DNA from: JAZLIT01 sp045617525
GTDB lineage: Bacteria; Bacillota; Bacilli; Bacillales_A; Planococcaceae
Assembly (NCBI GenBank): GCA_045617525.1
Contig: JAZLIT010000197.1
Span: forward strand, 1 to 14,550
DNA: 14,550 nt
Reading direction: 5' to 3'
In this document: in pieces, positions 6,871 through 14,169 of the stretch
Position numbering within the stretch: the stretch's first letter is position 1
Layout of the letters: the number at the start of each line of letters is the position of its first letter
Translations under genes and position numbers: made by a program
The notes under the pieces: model-generated
Databases searched by the model: none
Told to the model about the DNA's origin: nothing
What the model saw: the letters and a program-made list of their open reading frames with translations, nothing else

Positions 6871-6899
6871 AAAGGCATATTGATGCAATCAACATGCCT
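6868..6899 (-). terminator. Rho-independent terminator of ywjG (minus strand)
   Basis: AGGCATATTGAT (6873-6884) pairs with ATCAACATGCCT (6888-6899), a 12-bp stem with one A-C mismatch and loop GCA. Read on the minus strand, the stem is followed by six Ts (complement of 6868-6873). It lies about 120 bp after the ywjG stop and faces pyrG. Confidence 0.8.
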
Positions 6900-7017
6900 A
6901 AATGCATAAAGTTACTTAAATTGCGCGGCAAAATTGGATTAAAAGCTAAAAAAGTGCCCGCGAGAGTATCTATTTGAGTAAATTTGGGAAACGTAAGACA
7001 AGTAAATTCGAACGTGA

Positions 7018-7593
7018 TTATGCAAACGGACTAGCGTGACCTTCTGTAGGCATAACTTCATCAAAGTCACTCTCTTCTTCAATCATTTCATCATACTCCA
7101 TCTTCAATGCTTCATATACATAAAGCGCAGCCATTAAATGTGGGAATACAATACGCTCGCCAAGCTTCTCGGCATGTGGCAAAATCCCACCTCGTATTCT
7201 CAAACTCATATATGTAGTAGCCAACTCACTTAATTCATTATCCGCTCCTGCAACCTCACTTGCCACTGCAGAAAAGGGCACAAAATTCGCACTTAATTTA
7301 CGTGCTAAAGTTAGAGCCTCTATATCATTGCAACTACGCGTAAAAAGGATGATGCGATCTGTCGAGTTTAATATGATATGAGGCGCCCAAAGCGAAGCCT
7401 TTTTAAATGGGTCCGCACCATCAAGTGCATTGATTGCTACACCTGCAAGTTCGCCGAAAGCTGCGAAATAAACGATTCCCTCACCGATACCTGCTTGGGC
7501 GAGTAAACGTGCAGTGTCGCCTATTGATTCTTCTGCGCTTTTTTCAATTCTTTGTAACAAGCCTGTTAATTGTGTTGTTAAAATTTTAGACAT
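7018..7593 (-). CDS. ywjG: DUF2529 family protein YwjG
   Basis: This 191-residue protein corresponds to YwjG of B. subtilis by sequence type and by position between pyrG and spo0F; the family (DUF2529) has no established function. It resembles a sugar-isomerase (SIS)-like alpha/beta fold: GIVYFAAFGELAGVA near 40-54 and IILFTRSCNDIEALTLA near 81-97 look like strand-turn-helix units of such a fold, which is inference. The C-terminal part is acidic (MEYDEMIEEESDFDE) and no signal peptide or membrane span is seen. Two ATGs are adjacent (7596 and 7593). I chose the second because the GAGG core of AGAGGTGA (7598-7605) is 7 nt away, against 4 nt for the first. It is read away from spo0F and towards pyrG as a single gene, with a terminator at 6868-6899. 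Confidence 0.85.
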   Translation of the reverse strand: MSKILTTQLTGLLQRIEKSAEESIGDTARLLAQAGIGEGIVYFAAFGELAGVAINALDGADPFKKASLWAPHIILNSTDRIILFTRSCNDIEALTLARKLSANFVPFSAVASEVAGADNELSELATTYMSLRIRGGILPHAEKLGERIVFPHLMAALYVYEALKMEYDEMIEEESDFDEVMPTEGHASPFA

Positions 7594-7610
7594 CATTTCA
7601 CCTCTCTTAT

Positions 7611-7639
7611 AGTATAAATTTCAACTAATAATAAATCAA
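7611..7639 (-). promoter_or_regulatory. Candidate ywjG promoter
   Basis: On the minus strand, TTGATT (complement of 7634-7639) and TATACT (complement of 7611-7616) are 17 bp apart. The fit to a sigma-A promoter is good, but the expected start falls at about 7604, inside the ribosome binding site, which would leave almost no leader. That lowers confidence. Confidence 0.45.
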
Positions 7640-7704
7640 AACATGGATTTGTATCCAGAAAAAAACTATACTATTAAAAACTAGTATTTTGGAGGATGTA
7701 AGTA

Positions 7705-8064
7705 GTGGGGCATATTTTAATCGTAGATGATCAAGTAGGCATTCGGCTTTTGTTAAATGAAGTATTTCAAAAAGAAGGATATACTACTTACATCGCAGCA
7801 AATGGTATTAGTGCACTTCAACTTTTTGAAGAAAATGAAATAGACTGTATTTTATTAGATATAAAAATGCCGGGCATGGATGGTATTGAAATTTTAAAAA
7901 GAATACGTGAGGTAGATTTAGAAATCCCTGTTTTTATGATGACTGCTTATGGGGAACAAGATTTAATGGAAGTTGCTACTAGCTTAAACGTCCATAGTTT
8001 TTTCACAAAGCCATTTAATATTTTTCATGTACGCGATACGATAAATAAGTTGTTAAAAGGCTAA
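7705..8064 (+). CDS. spo0F: Sporulation response regulator Spo0F
   Basis: Spo0F is a single-domain response regulator that takes phosphate from sporulation sensor kinases and passes it through Spo0B to Spo0A. The 119 residues are one receiver domain with no output domain. The acidic pocket Asp8-Asp9, the phosphate-accepting Asp52 in LLLDIKMPGMDG, Thr80 in MMTAYGE and Lys102 in FTKPF are all present. LIVDDQVGIRLLLNEVF closely matches the B. subtilis protein and separates it from other CheY-like regulators. Translation starts at GTG 7705, with GGAGG at 7691-7695 giving 9-nt spacing. It is divergent from ywjG. TATACT at 7667-7672 could be a -10 but lacks a good -35, and I found no sigma-H promoter or Spo0A box in the 108-bp gap. 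Confidence 0.95.
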   Translation: MGHILIVDDQVGIRLLLNEVFQKEGYTTYIAANGISALQLFEENEIDCILLDIKMPGMDGIEILKRIREVDLEIPVFMMTAYGEQDLMEVATSLNVHSFFTKPFNIFHVRDTINKLLKG

Positions 8065-8170
8065 TTCTTATAAATAATTCTTGAAATGATAGGGAATTAA
8101 TAATGTATGTTGTTTTTTAGATAAATATGGCTCTTTCGTTCACCAGACAGTAGCGATTGTATGTGTATTT

Positions 8171-8179
8171 TGATATGAT
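8171..8179 (+). promoter_or_regulatory. Candidate fbaA promoter (extended -10)
   Basis: TGATATGAT at 8171-8179 is an extended -10 (TGN followed by TATGAT), a form that can work with a weak -35. At the proper distance the -35 is only TAGCGA (8151-8156). The expected start is near 8186, giving a leader of about 50 nt. Confidence 0.45.
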
Positions 8180-8236
8180 AGAAACGAATGTTTTCATTAA
8201 AAAATTTTTATTTTATATCCTGGGAGGATGTTAATA

Positions 8237-9091
8237 ATGGCTTTAGTTTCAATGAAAGAAATGTTAATTACAGCGAAAAAAGAAGGCTACGCGGTAGGCC
8301 AATTTAATATTAATAACTTAGAGTGGACACAAGCCATTTTATTAGCAGCACAAGAAGAAAATTCACCAGTAATTCTAGGTGTATCTGAAGGCGCTGCAAA
8401 ATACATGGGTACATTTGTAACAGTTGTACACATCGTAAAAGGTTTAATGGAGAGCTATAAAATAACTGTTCCAGTGGCAATTCACCTTGACCACGGTTCA
8501 TCTTTTGAAAACTGTAAGAATGCAATTGATGCTGGTTTTACATCAGTAATGATCGACGCTTCACATCATTCATATGAAGAAAATGTAGCAATTACGAAGC
8601 AAGTTGTAGAATATGCACATGCTAAAGGCGTTTCAGTTGAAGCAGAGCTAGGTACTGTAGGTGGCGAGGAAGACGGCGTTATCGGCGGTATTATGTATGC
8701 AGATCCTGCAGAATGTAAAGCACTAGTTGAGGCAACAGGCATTGACTGTCTAGCTCCAGCATTAGGTTCAGTTCATGGACCATATAAAGGCGAGCCAAAC
8801 TTAGGTTTTGCTGAAATGGAAGAAATTTCTAAATTAACAGATGTTCCATTAGTGTTACACGGTGGTACTGGTATTCCAACAAAAGATATTCAACGATCTA
8901 TCTCTTTAGGAACTGCGAAAATCAATGTAAATACAGAAAATCAAATTTCAGCTACAAAAGCAATTCGTGAATTCCTTGATAATGACAAAGTAGCCTATGA
9001 TCCACGTAAATTCTTGGGTCCTGCTCGTGAAGCAATTAAAGCAACTGTTATTGGCAAAATGCGTGAATTTGGTAGTGCTCAAAAAGCTTAA
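8237..9091 (+). CDS. fbaA: Class II fructose-bisphosphate aldolase
   Basis: This zinc enzyme cleaves fructose 1,6-bisphosphate to dihydroxyacetone phosphate and glyceraldehyde 3-phosphate in glycolysis and makes it in gluconeogenesis. The 284 residues are the usual length. The barrel carries catalytic Asp85 and zinc ligand His86 in HLDHGSS, then His180 in GSVHGPYKGEPNL and His208 in LVLHGGTG. NVNTENQIS and YDPRKFLGPAREAIK are typical of the FbaA group. The start is ATG 8237 with GGGAGG (8222-8227) 9 nt upstream; an in-frame ATG at 8228 touches that site and is unlikely. It follows spo0F by about 170 bp and is likely transcribed separately, perhaps with tal. GlpX, which uses the same sugar bisphosphate, is encoded three genes on. 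Confidence 0.97.
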   Translation: MALVSMKEMLITAKKEGYAVGQFNINNLEWTQAILLAAQEENSPVILGVSEGAAKYMGTFVTVVHIVKGLMESYKITVPVAIHLDHGSSFENCKNAIDAGFTSVMIDASHHSYEENVAITKQVVEYAHAKGVSVEAELGTVGGEEDGVIGGIMYADPAECKALVEATGIDCLAPALGSVHGPYKGEPNLGFAEMEEISKLTDVPLVLHGGTGIPTKDIQRSISLGTAKINVNTENQISATKAIREFLDNDKVAYDPRKFLGPAREAIKATVIGKMREFGSAQKA

Positions 9092-9126
9092 TTTTTTAGA
9101 GTGTTTTAACTAACGACCTAAATTCC

Positions 9127-9166
9127 AGGAGAAGTGACGCTAATCGCAGATCTTCTCCTACTTTTA
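9127..9166 (+). terminator. Hairpin between fbaA and tal, possible weak terminator
   Basis: AGGAGAAG (9127-9134) pairs with CTTCTCCT (9152-9159), 8 bp with a 17-nt loop, followed by ACTTTTAAAT. The T-tract is short, so partial termination or an RNA-stability element is as likely as a full stop. Confidence 0.45.
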
Positions 9167-9233
9167 AATAGAGTAAAAAATATGGTGTCTAACCTTTAGA
9201 AGCACAGACATTTAATAAGTGGAGGAACTTAAA

Positions 9234-9884
9234 ATGAAATTTTTTATCGATACAGCTAACTTTGAAGAAATTAAAGAAGCACATGCATGGGGCATCTTAT
9301 CAGGTGTTACAACAAATCCATCTCTAGTAGCAAAAGAGTCAAACGTGAATTTCCACGATCGTTTACGTGAAATTGCTGAATTAGTGGAAGGCTCTGTAAG
9401 TGGGGAAGTTATTGCTTTAGATGCAGCAGGAATGATTAAAGAAGGCGAAGAACTTGCTGCGATTCATCCGAATATTACGGTGAAGTTGCCAATGACACCA
9501 GCTGGACTTGAAGCATGTAAGCATTTCTCTTCAAAAGGTATTAAAACGAACGTAACATTAATTTTCTCTGCAAATCAAGCGCTACTAGCAGCACGTGCAG
9601 GCGCTAGCTATGTTTCACCATTTTTAGGACGTTTAGATGATATCGGCCAAGACGGCGTTGAGCTAATACGTGAAATTGCTGAAATTTTTGCAATTCATGA
9701 AATTCCAACTGAAATCATTGCTGCATCAATTCGTCACCCACAACATATTACACAAGCTGCATTAGCAGGTGCCCATATTTCAACAACACCATTTAAAGTG
9801 TTGAAACAAATGTTCTTCCATCCATTAACGGAAAAAGGAATCGAAGGATTTTTAGCGGATTGGTCGAAGCGTGAAGGGAAATAA
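9234..9884 (+). CDS. tal: Transaldolase / fructose-6-phosphate aldolase-like protein (YwjH type)
   Basis: This is a short transaldolase-family barrel, probably transferring a dihydroxyacetone unit between sugar phosphates in the non-oxidative pentose phosphate pathway. The 216 residues match the short subfamily that includes FsaA and YwjH rather than long TalB. Family signatures are FIDTANFEEIKEA at 4-16, GVTTNPSL at 24-31, the Schiff-base Lys84 in VKLPMT, NVTLIFSANQA and SPFLGRLDD. Whether it acts as transaldolase or fructose-6-phosphate aldolase cannot be read from sequence alone. The start is ATG 9234, with GGAGG (9221-9225) 8 nt upstream; a GTG at 9219 in frame overlaps that site. It sits between fbaA and murA2, 60 bp before the latter, with no terminator visible between them, so the two may be cotranscribed. 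Confidence 0.93.
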   Translation: MKFFIDTANFEEIKEAHAWGILSGVTTNPSLVAKESNVNFHDRLREIAELVEGSVSGEVIALDAAGMIKEGEELAAIHPNITVKLPMTPAGLEACKHFSSKGIKTNVTLIFSANQALLAARAGASYVSPFLGRLDDIGQDGVELIREIAEIFAIHEIPTEIIAASIRHPQHITQAALAGAHISTTPFKVLKQMFFHPLTEKGIEGFLADWSKREGK

Positions 9885-9944
9885 TAAGGCTTGGTAATGA
9901 AAAATGGTTGCAGAGAATTTTCCAATTTAGAGGGAGTACGCAAA

Positions 9945-11216
9945 ATGGATGTATATAAAATTAATGGACAACGACGATTAAAGGGCAAAATTAAAGTAAG
10001 TGGTGCAAAAAATAGTGCTGTAGCGTTAATTCCAGCATCGATATTAGCGGATTCTCCAGTAACTATTGGGGGAATTCCTGCAATTTCGGATGCATTTACA
10101 TTAAAAGGGTTATTGGAAGAAATCGGTGGGGAAGTTACTTTTGAAAATGGGGAAATGGTCATTGATCCAAGTAAAATGAAGGCAATTCCTTTACCAAACG
10201 GCGATGTGAAAAAATTACGTGCTTCTTATTATTTAATGGGCGCAATGCTAGGTCGTTTTAAAGAAGCTGTAATTGGCTTGCCAGGTGGATGTTTCTTAGG
10301 ACCTCGTCCAATTGATCAACATATTAAAGGCTTTGAAGCACTTGGTGCAAAGGTCACGAATGAACACGGTGCAATTTATTTGCGTGCAGATGAATTAATC
10401 GGTGCAAAAATTTTCTTAGACGTAGCAAGTGTAGGGGCAACAATTAATATTATGCTTGCTGCAGTACGTGCAAAAGGACGTACAGTTATTGAAAACGCAG
10501 CGAAAGAGCCTGAAATTATTGATGTCGCAACCCTATTAAATAATATGGGGGCGAATATTAAAGGCGCAGGAACGAGCGTTATTCGTATTGAAGGCGTTGA
10601 TGAGTTACACGGCACGAAGCATACAATTATTCCTGACCGAATTGAGGCAGCGACATTTATGATTATGGCGGCTGCTTGTGGAGACGGTGTAGAAATAGAT
10701 AATGTGATTCCGTTTCATCTAGAAGCGGTGACAGCGAAGTTGCGTGAAATGGGTGTGACCCTTGAGGAACGTGATGAAAGCATCTTTATTCCAAAGCAAG
10801 AAAACTTGCGAGGCGCAGATGTAAAGACGCTTGTTTACCCAGGTATTCCAACTGATATTCAGCAACCATTGACGGTACTGATGACACAGGCACAAGGCCC
10901 TTCGAAAGTTACGGATACTATTTACAATGCAAGATTTAAGCATATCGATGAATTACGTCGAATGAATGCTAACACGCGCGTAGAAGGTAATACGGCAATT
11001 ATCCAAGGACCAGTGAAGTTAGATGGCGCGATTGTAACGGCATCGGATCTTCGCGCAGGAGCGGCACTCGTTTTAGCGGGTCTGCTTGCTGTAGGCGAAA
11101 CAGAAATTCACGATATTTATCATATTGAGCGTGGCTATAGTTCGTTGATTGAAAAGCTTGTAATATTAGGAGCTGACATCCGTCGCGAAACAATAGTTGT
11201 AACAAAAGCAGAGTAA
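9945..11216 (+). CDS. murA2: UDP-N-acetylglucosamine 1-carboxyvinyltransferase, second paralogue type
   Basis: MurA transfers enolpyruvate from PEP to UDP-GlcNAc, the first committed step of peptidoglycan synthesis, in the cytoplasm; it is the fosfomycin target. The 423 residues carry Lys22-Asn23 in SGAKNSA and the catalytic Cys116 in LPGGCFLGPRP. Cysteine, not aspartate, implies fosfomycin sensitivity (family knowledge). NAAKEPEIIDVA, IPDRIEA and DLRAGAALVLAGL complete the match. Sequence and position next to tal and glpX fit the MurAB/MurZ copy of B. subtilis (also called murAB), so a second MurA is expected elsewhere in the genome. The start is ATG 9945, with AGGGAG (9931-9936) 8 nt upstream. 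A TTG-initiated frame from 9891 would add 18 residues without support from the family. Confidence 0.95.
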   Translation: MDVYKINGQRRLKGKIKVSGAKNSAVALIPASILADSPVTIGGIPAISDAFTLKGLLEEIGGEVTFENGEMVIDPSKMKAIPLPNGDVKKLRASYYLMGAMLGRFKEAVIGLPGGCFLGPRPIDQHIKGFEALGAKVTNEHGAIYLRADELIGAKIFLDVASVGATINIMLAAVRAKGRTVIENAAKEPEIIDVATLLNNMGANIKGAGTSVIRIEGVDELHGTKHTIIPDRIEAATFMIMAAACGDGVEIDNVIPFHLEAVTAKLREMGVTLEERDESIFIPKQENLRGADVKTLVYPGIPTDIQQPLTVLMTQAQGPSKVTDTIYNARFKHIDELRRMNANTRVEGNTAIIQGPVKLDGAIVTASDLRAGAALVLAGLLAVGETEIHDIYHIERGYSSLIEKLVILGADIRRETIVVTKAE

Positions 11217-11238
11217 TTACTATATAATCCTCTAAATA

Positions 11239-11247
11239 TGTTACAAT
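11239..11247 (+). promoter_or_regulatory. Candidate glpX promoter (extended -10)
   Basis: TGTTACAAT at 11239-11247 is an extended -10 (TGN followed by TACAAT). A -35 at the right distance is poor (ACTATA). If used, transcription would start near 11254 and give a leader of about 115 nt. Confidence 0.4.
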
Positions 11248-11334
11248 AAATGAGTATAAACCTTTAAATATGATGTTTTTATTGGCGATTATTAGAATTA
11301 ATATAACCTATTTAGACGTACAGACGAGGGAAGT

Positions 11335-11350
11335 TTCGACAGCTGTCGAT
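11335..11350. promoter_or_regulatory. 14-bp palindrome with Spo0A-box-like halves before glpX
   Basis: TCGACAGCTGTCGA at 11336-11349 is a perfect palindrome. Its flanked left half TTCGACA (11335-11341) is the exact complement of the 0A box TGTCGAA; the right half TGTCGAT (11344-11350) matches six of seven. It ends 4 bp before the AGGAGG of glpX. As RNA it could form a 5-bp stem with loop AGCU. Binding by Spo0A or another repressor is inference. Confidence 0.45.
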
Positions 11351-11368
11351 AACAGGAGGCAAATTAGA

Positions 11369-12331
11369 ATGGAACGCAGTTTATCAATGGAAGTAGTCCG
11401 TGTTACAGAAGCAGCAGCAATTGCATCTGCTAAGTGGATGGGACTCGGTTTAAAAAATGAAGCAGATGACGCAGCAACAACTGCAATGCGTTATATGTTC
11501 GACACAATTCCGATGCATGCAACAGTAGTAATCGGTGAGGGTGAAATGGATGAGGCACCAATGCTTTATATCGGAGAAGAGCTAGGTCTTCGAAATGGTG
11601 GTCCTGAAGTTGACATTGCGGTGGATCCTTTAGAAGGCACAAATATCGTAGCAAAAGGCACAAACGGCGCGATGACGGTTTTAGCAATTGCAGACCGTGG
11701 TAATCTTTTAAATGCACCTGACATGTATATGGATAAAATTGCAGTTGGACCTGAAGCAGCTGGAAAAATCGATATTAACGCATCAGTAACATATAATTTA
11801 TTAGCTGTAGCAAAAGCGAAAAATAAAGACATTGCTGACGTAGTAGCGACACTTTTAGACCGTCCTCGTCACCAAGCAATCGTTGATGAAATTCGCGAAG
11901 CTGGCGCACGTATTAAATTCATTCAAGATGGTGACGTAGGTGCTGCAATTAACACAGCATTCGACGAAACAGGTATTGATATTATGTTCGGTATGGGTGG
12001 CGCTCCTGAGGGCGTAATTTCTGCCGTTGCACTTAAATGTTTAGGCGGAGACTTCCAAGCGAAGTTAGTGCCTGAAGATGAAGCGCAACTACAACGATGC
12101 GTAGATATGGGTATCGATGTAGATAAAGTATTGATGTTAGATGACCTAGTTAAAGGTGACGATGCTATTTTTGCAGCAACTGCTGTTACAGATTGCGAAC
12201 TTTTAAAAGGTGTTCAATATAAAGGCTCATATGCACTAACACATTCAGTTGTTATGCGAGCAAAAACAGGCACTGTGCGCTTTATCGAAGGCCGTCACAG
12301 CATTGCTAAAAAACAAGAATTGAAAATCTAA
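11369..12331 (+). CDS. glpX: Class II fructose-1,6-bisphosphatase
   Basis: GlpX hydrolyses fructose 1,6-bisphosphate to fructose 6-phosphate in gluconeogenesis, using Mn or Mg. The 320 residues agree with the class II family. Metal-binding and catalytic motifs are GEGEMDEAPM at 56-65 and VDPLEGTN at 85-92, with GGAPEGVISA in the C-terminal half. The start is ATG 11369, with AGGAGG at 11354-11359 and 9-nt spacing; an upstream in-frame ATG at 11270 would add 33 residues foreign to the family and would overlap the leader. The stop codon overlaps the left arm of an 11-bp inverted repeat (12330-12361). The gene lies 152 bp after murA2. A 14-bp palindrome at 11336-11349 sits just before the ribosome binding site and may control expression. 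Confidence 0.96.
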   Translation: MERSLSMEVVRVTEAAAIASAKWMGLGLKNEADDAATTAMRYMFDTIPMHATVVIGEGEMDEAPMLYIGEELGLRNGGPEVDIAVDPLEGTNIVAKGTNGAMTVLAIADRGNLLNAPDMYMDKIAVGPEAAGKIDINASVTYNLLAVAKAKNKDIADVVATLLDRPRHQAIVDEIREAGARIKFIQDGDVGAAINTAFDETGIDIMFGMGGAPEGVISAVALKCLGGDFQAKLVPEDEAQLQRCVDMGIDVDKVLMLDDLVKGDDAIFAATAVTDCELLKGVQYKGSYALTHSVVMRAKTGTVRFIEGRHSIAKKQELKI

Positions 12332-12361
12332 TAGAAGTTTTAATTAAGTGAAACTTCTATT
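12330..12361 (+). terminator. Inverted repeat after glpX, terminator-like without T-tract
   Basis: AATAGAAGTTT (12330-12340) and AAACTTCTATT (12351-12361) form a perfect 11-bp stem with a 10-nt loop, starting in the glpX stop codon. It is AT-rich and followed by AAATTATCG rather than Ts, so it may mark the 3' end of the glpX mRNA more as a stabilising or Rho-related structure than as an intrinsic terminator. Confidence 0.45.
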
Positions 12362-12377
12362 AAATTATCGAAATATC

Positions 12378-12406
12378 TTGAAAGCATAAAGAAAATCTTC
12401 TATGAT
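12378..12406 (+). promoter_or_regulatory. rho promoter
   Basis: TTGAAA (12378-12383) and TATGAT (12401-12406) are exactly 17 bp apart, a good sigma-A match. The expected start is near 12413, giving a leader of about 250 nt before the rho ATG. Confidence 0.65.
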
Positions 12407-12663
12407 TCAGTGAAGTAGTATTTTTTGAAAGGTCATTTCAAAATTAATTGCTAATTCACTGATTCTCTTTTTCCGTTAAGTAAAACGCCTAAAAGTTATT
12501 ATAAAAGGCAAATTACCTTTAACCTACTCCAAGTAATATGTCATGAGCGAGAGTCGATTTCGCTAACTGGTGACGTCCGCTTTACTCCTTAAACTATTAG
12601 TAGCTAGGTAAAAATTCTTCTCTTCTTTATTTCAAAAATCCTTTAAAGACTGGGGTCATTTAT
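12404..12663 (+). promoter_or_regulatory. Long structured leader of rho
   Basis: From the promoter to the rho start there are about 250 bases without a gene. TTTTGAAA (12423-12430) and TTTCAAAA (12436-12443) form a perfect 8-bp hairpin early in the leader. TTCACTGATTC (12455-12465), followed by TCTTTTT, is complementary with one mismatch to GATTCAGTGAA (12404-12414), which overlaps the -10 region. The rest is pyrimidine-rich in places, for example TTCTTCTCTTCTTTATTTC around 12616-12634. B. subtilis Rho is known to limit its own synthesis through its leader. A similar role here is inference from length and composition. Confidence 0.45.
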
Positions 12664-13947
12664 ATGGCAGCATTAACGATTGCTCAGTTAGAAAGCAAAA
12701 CGGTCAAGGAATTATATGCCCTTGCACGTGAATATAAAATTTCTAACGTTAGCAAACTTACAAAAAAAGAATTAATTTTTAGTATTTTAAAATCTCGTTC
12801 TGAGCAAGAAGGCTTTTCATTCATGGAAGGTGTTCTTGAAATTATTTCTACAGAGGGTTACGGATTTTTACGTCCAATTAACTACTCGCCTTCAAAAGAG
12901 GATATTTATATTTCCGCGTCACAAATCCGTCGTTTCGATCTTCGTAACGGGGATAAAGTAACGGGGAAAGTGCGTCCTCCGAAAGAAAACGAACGCTATT
13001 ACGGCTTATTACAAGTTGATGCGGTTAATGGAGAAGATCCAGATGTTGCAAGGGAACGTACTCACTTCCCAGCCCTAACACCTCTTTATCCGGACCGTCA
13101 CATTAAACTTGAAACGTCAGCGTCAAATATTTCGACGCGTATTATGGATTTAGTGGCACCAGTAGGGTTTGGCCAACGTGGCTTAATTGTTGCACCGCCG
13201 AAAGCAGGTAAAACTTCTTTATTAAAAGAAATTGCCAATTCAATCACGACGAATCATCCTGAAGCAGAGCTAATTGTTCTATTAATCGATGAGCGCCCGG
13301 AAGAGGTAACGGATATTGAACGTTCAGTAAAAGCGGATGTTGTTTCTTCTACTTTTGATGAAGTACCTGAAAACCATGTAAAAGTGGCAGAAATGGTATT
13401 AGAGCGCGCGCGCCGTTTAGTGGAACATAAGCGTGATGTAATCATTTTAATGGATTCAATTACACGTCTTGCTCGTGCCTATAACCTTGTTATTCCTCCA
13501 AGCGGACGTACACTTTCGGGTGGTATTGATCCTGCAGCGTTCCACCGTCCAAAGCGTTTCTTCGGTTCGGCACGTAATATCGAAGAGGGCGGAAGTTTAA
13601 CGATTTTAGCAACAGCATTAATCGATACAGGTTCTCGTATGGATGAAGTAATTTACGAGGAGTTTAAAGGTACTGGTAACCTTGAGCTTCACTTAGACCG
13701 CCATCTTGCAGAGCGTCGCATCTTCCCAGCGCTTGATATCCGTCGTTCGGGTACGCGTAAAGAAGAGCTATTAATCGAAAAAGATCAGCTTGAAAAATTA
13801 TGGGCAATTCGTAAAACATTCAGCGACTCATCTGATTTTACAGAGCGCTTCATGAAAAAATTACGCACAACTCAAACAAACGAAGAATTTTTCGAAAAGC
13901 TTGATGCAGACATGAAAAAGGCCACTAAAGGCAAAGGCCTAATTTAA
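12664..13947 (+). CDS. rho: Transcription termination factor Rho
   Basis: Rho is a hexameric RNA helicase that releases RNA polymerase and restrains antisense and pervasive transcription. The 427 residues are close to the Bacillales length and lack the long insertion of actinobacterial Rho. An N-terminal helical Rho_N region (about 1-45) is followed by an RNA-binding cold-shock-like domain (about 53-120, with GYGFLRP). The RecA-like ATPase core has Walker A PPKAGKTS at 178-185, Walker B LIVLLIDERPEE around 203-214, then DSITRLARAYN and GGSLTILATALIDTGSRMDE. The start is ATG 12664, with only a weak site GGGGT (12652-12656) 7 nt upstream, which may keep translation low. Transcription likely begins near 12413 and ends at the hairpin 13956-13997. 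Confidence 0.97.
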   Translation: MAALTIAQLESKTVKELYALAREYKISNVSKLTKKELIFSILKSRSEQEGFSFMEGVLEIISTEGYGFLRPINYSPSKEDIYISASQIRRFDLRNGDKVTGKVRPPKENERYYGLLQVDAVNGEDPDVARERTHFPALTPLYPDRHIKLETSASNISTRIMDLVAPVGFGQRGLIVAPPKAGKTSLLKEIANSITTNHPEAELIVLLIDERPEEVTDIERSVKADVVSSTFDEVPENHVKVAEMVLERARRLVEHKRDVIILMDSITRLARAYNLVIPPSGRTLSGGIDPAAFHRPKRFFGSARNIEEGGSLTILATALIDTGSRMDEVIYEEFKGTGNLELHLDRHLAERRIFPALDIRRSGTRKEELLIEKDQLEKLWAIRKTFSDSSDFTERFMKKLRTTQTNEEFFEKLDADMKKATKGKGLI

Positions 13948-13955
13948 ATAAAATT

Positions 13956-13997
13956 AACGCCCGTGTAAAGTCACTTTACACACGGGCGTTTTATTTT
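13956..13997 (+). terminator. Rho-independent terminator after rho
   Basis: AACGCCCGTGTAAAG (13956-13970) pairs with CTTTACACACGGGCGTT (13974-13990) with a two-base bulge and loop TCA, followed by TTATTTTT. It lies 8 bp after the rho stop. Confidence 0.9.
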
Positions 13998-14132
13998 TGT
14001 TAAGAATAAACTTCTAGTAAAAAAATAGTAAATAACTAGTAAATTAATTGATTAGCGCTTGTTTTAAATTATTATAGAGTGAGAAAGAGATTTTTGTAGG
14101 TCGTTATTATCAAATGTACAGAGTAAAATATA

Positions 14133-14167
14133 TTGCAATTGTACAAGCATTTATGCTAATATATATA
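14133..14167 (+). promoter_or_regulatory. rpmE promoter
   Basis: TTGCAA (14133-14138) is followed after 18 bp by TAATAT (14157-14162), with the extended TGC directly before it. An overlapping pair, TTGTAC (14139-14144) with TATATA (14162-14167), has a 17-bp spacer. Either would start transcription near 14170. Confidence 0.5.
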
Positions 14168-14169
14168 GG

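Larger units (their letters stand above)
6260..7017. other. Convergent pyrG-ywjG intergenic region without a credible gene
   Basis: About 760 bp separate the stops of pyrG and ywjG. It contains the pyrG terminator, repeat array 1, a 131-bp island, repeat array 2 and the ywjG terminator. From 6900 to 7017 I see nothing recognisable. Long open frames on the minus strand cross the arrays in all three frames, but only because the repeat lacks stop triplets there. Each 19-bp unit shifts the reading frame relative to the repeat, so the same sequence is read successively in different frames within one ORF. Confidence 0.85.

Noticed and set aside
6215..6931. Overlapping minus-strand proteins rich in FVRS/CAF/LCV motifs
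   Set aside because: They exist in all three frames at once, shift motif at each 19-bp unit and have no ribosome binding sites; they reflect a stop-free repeat.
7645..7672. Sigma-H promoter for spo0F
   Set aside because: ATGGATTT resembles a sigma-H -35, but no GAAT-type -10 lies at the needed distance.
9891..9944. N-terminal extension of MurA2 from a TTG
   Set aside because: The 18 extra residues are not seen in the family, and the ATG at 9945 has a proper ribosome binding site.
11270..11368. N-terminal extension of GlpX from an upstream ATG
   Set aside because: It would add 33 residues outside the family, while AGGAGG directly serves the ATG at 11369.
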